Assembly: GCA_024277695.1 (NCBI GenBank)
Contig: JAJRUR010000305.1
Coordinates: 1 to 17,148, forward strand
Source: Bacteroidota bacterium
Lineage (GTDB): Bacteria; Bacteroidota; Bacteroidia; Chitinophagales; Saprospiraceae
DNA: 17,148 nt
Direction: 5' to 3'
Shown: positions 13,545 to 17,148 of the stretch, in pieces
How positions within the stretch are numbered: the stretch's first letter is position 1
How the letters are laid out: each line of letters starts with the position of its first letter
The notes under the pieces: generated by a model
The model's input: only the letters and a program-made list of their open reading frames with translations
Database searches by the model: none
Told to the model about the DNA's origin: nothing
Program-made: the position numbers and the translations under genes

Positions 13545-14553
13545 CTGCCTCATCATACGATTTTCATCCTTGGGCGATCTGGCGATGTGCCTTCCGGTGA
13601 TCAATACTGCCTGCATCCAAAATCCGGATACTTCTTTTACTTTGCTTACGCGAAAGCGGTTTGCGGGATTGTTTGAGCGTGTCGAGCAGTTGCAATTGAT
13701 TACACCGGATATCGATGAGCAGTACCGAGGCATCATCGGATTGAGAAAACTGGCAAAAGAACTAAATATCAGCGGATATGATCGAGTAATAGACCTCCAC
13801 GATGTTTTGCGATCGCGGATATTGACTTTTGGGTGTCATCAGAAAAAAATATTTAGAGTGGATAAGTGTCGAAAAGATAAGCAGGCTATTATTCAGCAAA
13901 AGAGCAATACACCGCTCCGACCTATGCGTGCTCTATATGGAGATGTATTTAAGAAAGCCGGCTATCAACTCCACGACGAAGTCTGTCGATCTTATGTATT
14001 TCCTACATCTCATCCGGATATTGAAGATCTGCAGGCAAACACCGGTACACCCAATGTAGGATATGCTCCCTTTGCAGCGCATGCGCAGAAAGCGATTCCA
14101 ATGGATATATCCATCAAATTGTTGGAGGCTTTGGCTGTCCGAGGGATAATCGTCCATCTTTTTGGAGGTCAAGATGATCTGCAGGATGCACAAATTTTAG
14201 AAAAAAAGATACTAGGGACCAATTTTGTCGGACGGTATGGACTAGAAAAAGAGTTGGACATCATGTCCCAACTGGATATGATGATAAGTACAGACTCTTC
14301 CAGCGGTCATTTGGCAGCCCTTACGCAAACTCCTGTAATGACTATTTGGGGAGCAACAGATTACAAATTGGGCTTTGCTCCACGTAATAGTAGCATTCAA
14401 GACTATTATGTACCGGGAGCAAACTTGGACTGTCATCCTTGCAGTGTGTATGGAAAAAAACGATGTAAAACACGAGATTTAGCCTGTCTTTCGAATATTG
14501 ATGCTAAATTTATAGCCGATACGATTTATCAACAACTAAAATTTATCCATTAG
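13537..14553 (+). CDS. Glycosyltransferase family 9 (LPS heptosyltransferase-like)
   Basis: A 338-residue GT-B enzyme of the ADP-heptose:LPS heptosyltransferase family. The N-terminal domain opens with CLIIRFSSLGDLAMCLPVI, the family signature for the first strand, glycine-rich turn and following helix. This is why the ATG at 13537 is preferred over 13507. The C-terminal nucleotide-sugar domain contains STDSSSGHLAALTQTPVMTIWGAT, equivalent to the D-S/T-G-x-x-H-L-A-A motif that contacts the donor. It ends with a Cys-containing segment (DCHPCSVYGKKRCKTRDLAC) similar to the C-rich tail in several family members. It probably transfers a sugar to lipopolysaccharide or another surface glycan at the inner face of the inner membrane; donor and acceptor are unknown. 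It is coupled to DUF4254 upstream and abuts the next gene. Confidence 0.9.
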   Translation: MNSCLIIRFSSLGDLAMCLPVINTACIQNPDTSFTLLTRKRFAGLFERVEQLQLITPDIDEQYRGIIGLRKLAKELNISGYDRVIDLHDVLRSRILTFGCHQKKIFRVDKCRKDKQAIIQQKSNTPLRPMRALYGDVFKKAGYQLHDEVCRSYVFPTSHPDIEDLQANTGTPNVGYAPFAAHAQKAIPMDISIKLLEALAVRGIIVHLFGGQDDLQDAQILEKKILGTNFVGRYGLEKELDIMSQLDMMISTDSSSGHLAALTQTPVMTIWGATDYKLGFAPRNSSIQDYYVPGANLDCHPCSVYGKKRCKTRDLACLSNIDAKFIADTIYQQLKFIH

Positions 14554-14994
14554 ATGATCAAATATTTTATACTACTCAGCTTTTTGATAGCCATCCAATG
14601 CAAATCCGGTCAGGTGGTGCCTCAACAATATGAAGGCCGCAAAATCGTCTTTGGTGACGGAGGAGGATTCTCAGGATTCATCAATCGTTTTTATCTATTG
14701 GACAATGGATATCTTTACAAAAAGATGCACAGAGATACAGGTTTTACTCAAATCGCTACTTTAAAAACAGACCTAACCCAACAACTGCTCAATCAATGGG
14801 AACAAAAAGGTTTTGATCAGTTAAAACTCAACAAACCAGGTAATGCATACCACTTTATAGAGTTTTTCCGAAAGGGAGAACAACAGCGCATTGTTTGGGA
14901 CCCCTACGAGCGTGGTATGTATGAAGATCTTAACCAATATTTCAAAGTACTAAGGGGGATCGTTCAAAAAGAAATCAATAACCAAAATAAATAA
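14554..14994 (+). CDS. Small lipoprotein of unknown function
   Basis: A 146-residue protein whose ATG follows the glycosyltransferase TAG with no gap, so translation is very probably coupled. The N-terminus is a lipoprotein-type signal: a short basic start, ten hydrophobic residues, then AIQCKS with C16 as likely lipidation site (Gln just before Cys is non-canonical). The mature domain begins with a Gly-rich strand pair (FGDGGGFSGF, 33-42). It continues with strands (NRFYLLDNGYLYKKM) and two helices, and contains many aromatic residues. I do not recognise a named family. The position between a surface-glycan enzyme and an exported protease suggests an envelope role only in a general sense. 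The next gene begins 6 bp later. Confidence 0.75.
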   Translation: MIKYFILLSFLIAIQCKSGQVVPQQYEGRKIVFGDGGGFSGFINRFYLLDNGYLYKKMHRDTGFTQIATLKTDLTQQLLNQWEQKGFDQLKLNKPGNAYHFIEFFRKGEQQRIVWDPYERGMYEDLNQYFKVLRGIVQKEINNQNK

Positions 14995-15000
14995 AATAGC

Positions 15001-17148
15001 ATGAAACATTCTGCAAAGAGTATATACACCATAGTCATCAGCTTGATGCTGTCGCTACCTGTCAGTTATGGACAATTCAAACCAAAGAAAACTTTTGATG
15101 CGGAGCCAAGGTCTGTTGACATAACTGAGGCAAAGTTGCAATTCAATCCCATTTCTCTATCCAATGATGTAGGATCTCATCGCCTAAACATTAGTCAAGC
15201 AAACACTCTTCCTAATCTAAATATAAAGCGGAAAGCAAAAGTCCTCCGCAACCAACGTGGGATATATGCCATCAAAAAACCCACCATGCTAGGAGCAGCT
15301 ATGACGACTACGGAGGCAGTCGATCATTTTATAGCAGAACAGTTTGCTGTGCCGATAGATATACAAGTCATTGAAACTACCCACAAAGATACACGCAGGC
15401 ATGTACGAGTACAACAATACTATGAAGGAATCAAAGTATATGGTGCTCAAGCCACTTTTCACGGCAATGCGTCCGGATTTGATTTTTATCTGGGACATTT
15501 GGAGCCGGAGATTCGTATCAACAGTACTGACCCGAGATTTAGTAGCGAAGAAATAGTAGCAAAGCTTGAAGCGCAGTATCCTGACCACACTCAAGGATGG
15601 GACATTCCGGTAGGACTAGACAAGCTCTTACCCAAAAAGAGATTTGAGGTAGAGTTGGTAGCTTATAAAGATAAAGATACTAGTTATAAACTGTGTTATC
15701 ACATCATTGCATTTCCCGACAGGGTGCACAAAAAAGAGATAATTCTAGATGCTCTGACGGCAGAAGTCATATTAGAGTTTGATGCCATTTGCACACTTCA
15801 TCCGGGGGACATATATTCTGCTACTAAACTCCATAGCGCACCTCCACCTGAAGTTGGCTCGGGAAGAGATGTTTTTGACCAAAATCAGACCAATATCAAT
15901 ACTTGGAGTTCGTCAGGTACTTTTTTTCTATTGGATGCTTCCAGAGATATGTTTAGGGAGGACTTATCGACTATGCCCAATGATCCTGTTGGAGCCATTT
16001 GGACATTAAATGGCAATAATGGTGCGCCACAGAACCAAAATTTTACTGTCAATCATCATCTGGATAATAATAATGTGTGGGATGATCCTGTAGCAGTATC
16101 AGCACATCTCAATGCGGACATATCCTATAATTATTTCAAAAATACACACGGGCGCAATTCGATCAACGGACTGGGCGGATCCATCGTGTCCATCACCAAC
16201 ATTACAGATCGAAATGGCAATTCGATGGGCAATGCTTTTTGGAATGGGCAAGCCATTTTTTATGGCAACGGTGATGCTGCTTTTAAGGAGCTGGCCAGAG
16301 GGCTTGATGTAGCAGGACATGAGATGTCTCATGGTGTGATACAGTCCTCTGCCAATCTAGCTTATCAAGGAGAGTCCGGAGCTCTCAATGAGTCCTACGC
16401 TGATATTTTCGGAAGTATGATCGATCGAGACGATTGGCTCATCGGGGAGGATGTAGTCAAGTTATCGGCCTTTCCATCCGGAGCTCTGCGCAATATGCAG
16501 GATCCTCATAATGGCGGTAATGGCCTACCGGATGTCGGTCGTGGTTGGCAGCCTGCCCACTATGATGAGCGATATATCGGGCAAGAGAATAACGGTGGTG
16601 TACACATAAATAGTGGGATATCCAATAGAGCATATTACTTAGTAGCATCCGATAGTCGAGTGGGAAAACAAAAAGCAGAAAAAATATTTTATGAGGTACT
16701 CACCAAATTTCTGACGATGAGTTCTGATTTTGCGGACTATCGCGCAGCATTGGAGCAAGTCGTTGCTAGAGATTACGGAACGAATTCCGGAGAGTGGGCG
16801 GCCTTGCAAAATGCTATGACCCTCACTCGTATCCCGGGAGGCGGCGGAGGTAACCAAGGAGAAGAATTTGACCCCAATCCGGGAGAGGATTTTGTTATGA
16901 TGACAACAGCGTCTAAGTCCGGTATCTTCTTTTATGATCCTGATAGTGGGCAGAACCCAACACAAATTGCCAATGTCGGCTTACTCAGCAGACCTAGTAT
17001 CAGTGATGATGGGACAGTAGGTTTTTTTATTGATGATCAAAAACGAATGCGGGTCTTACAAGGTTGGCCGGACAATACCCAAATCGGGTTTGCATTTCAA
17101 AACCCACTAGGGATTTGGCGCAATGTGGTCATCTCCAAACAAGGAGAC
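15001..17148 (+). CDS. Thermolysin-like M4 family metallopeptidase precursor (cut by window end)
   Basis: 716 codons are visible with no stop. A Sec signal peptide (about 1-25, ending SYGQ) precedes a propeptide with a fungalysin/thermolysin-propeptide-like region (about 100-155, VRVQQYYEGIKVYGA) and a PepSY-like part (to about 260). The catalytic domain (about 300-608) has the zinc motif HEMSH (H440, E441, H444), the third ligand E464 in NESYADIFG exactly 20 residues later as in thermolysin, and the catalytic H535 in GGVHINSG. A five-Gly, acidic linker (612-632) leads to a new beta-rich domain (633 onward, FFYDPDSG..., PSISDDGTVGFF) resembling a TolB/WD40-like propeller blade. The end, perhaps with a type IX secretion sorting domain, lies outside. 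It is a secreted zinc endopeptidase, activated by propeptide removal. It starts 6 bp after the lipoprotein gene. Confidence 0.94.
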   Translation, partial: MKHSAKSIYTIVISLMLSLPVSYGQFKPKKTFDAEPRSVDITEAKLQFNPISLSNDVGSHRLNISQANTLPNLNIKRKAKVLRNQRGIYAIKKPTMLGAAMTTTEAVDHFIAEQFAVPIDIQVIETTHKDTRRHVRVQQYYEGIKVYGAQATFHGNASGFDFYLGHLEPEIRINSTDPRFSSEEIVAKLEAQYPDHTQGWDIPVGLDKLLPKKRFEVELVAYKDKDTSYKLCYHIIAFPDRVHKKEIILDALTAEVILEFDAICTLHPGDIYSATKLHSAPPPEVGSGRDVFDQNQTNINTWSSSGTFFLLDASRDMFREDLSTMPNDPVGAIWTLNGNNGAPQNQNFTVNHHLDNNNVWDDPVAVSAHLNADISYNYFKNTHGRNSINGLGGSIVSITNITDRNGNSMGNAFWNGQAIFYGNGDAAFKELARGLDVAGHEMSHGVIQSSANLAYQGESGALNESYADIFGSMIDRDDWLIGEDVVKLSAFPSGALRNMQDPHNGGNGLPDVGRGWQPAHYDERYIGQENNGGVHINSGISNRAYYLVASDSRVGKQKAEKIFYEVLTKFLTMSSDFADYRAALEQVVARDYGTNSGEWAALQNAMTLTRIPGGGGGNQGEEFDPNPGEDFVMMTTASKSGIFFYDPDSGQNPTQIANVGLLSRPSISDDGTVGFFIDDQKRMRVLQGWPDNTQIGFAFQNPLGIWRNVVISKQGD

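Overview
The window looks like chromosomal DNA of a Bacteroidota bacterium, most likely a Saprospiraceae-like or other environmental lineage. The phylum call rests on several independent signs: a ParC-type topoisomerase subunit with the Bacteroidota form of the breakage-reunion region, a DUF4254 gene next to a family 9 glycosyltransferase, an ECF sigma factor followed by a membrane-anchored barrel-type protein, a relic of a membrane-type AraC regulator, and phylum-type promoter elements (TAnnTTTG, in places with TTG about 19-23 bp upstream). Shine-Dalgarno sequences are mostly absent, and two genes appear to start with TTG. The family within the phylum is a guess.

Layout. 1-146 is the 3' end of frr (ribosome recycling factor). 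It converges on parC (216-2870, minus), whose promoter lies at 2897-2926. An ECF sigma factor (3079-3642) overlaps by 14 bp a 542-residue membrane protein (3629-5257). That protein carries three tandem 38-residue cytoplasmic repeats, one transmembrane helix and a beta-barrel-like tail. It is probably the partner (anti-sigma-like) protein, and a hairpin at 5270-5299 follows it. Next come a lipoprotein-anchored DJ-1/PfpI protein (5472-6200) and a small secreted protein of unknown function (6227-6736). On the minus strand, recQ (7263-9464) and aroQ (6801-7250) form a tight pair. recQ is divergent from a TTG-initiated rhomboid protease (9658-10407).

10408-10854 holds no intact gene. It contains the N-terminal relic of a membrane-type AraC regulator and a small palindrome. 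A CBS-like cysteine/cystathionine synthase follows (10855-11889, minus). A strong intrinsic terminator (12001-12038) separates it from a gene for an exported Cys/Lys-rich protein with seven near-identical 14-15-residue repeats (12055-12801, minus). A perfect 7-1-7 palindrome sits upstream of that gene.

From 12942 to the right edge four plus-strand genes are packed with overlaps or tiny gaps: a DUF4254 protein, a family 9 glycosyltransferase (cell-surface glycan), a small lipoprotein, and a thermolysin-like M4 metallopeptidase cut by the window end.

Most of the window is housekeeping or ordinary accessory content. The two least explained items are the sigma-factor partner protein with triplicated cytoplasmic motifs, and the exported Cys/Lys repeat protein with its operator-like palindrome. 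No rRNA, tRNA, CRISPR array, insertion sequence or prophage gene was seen.
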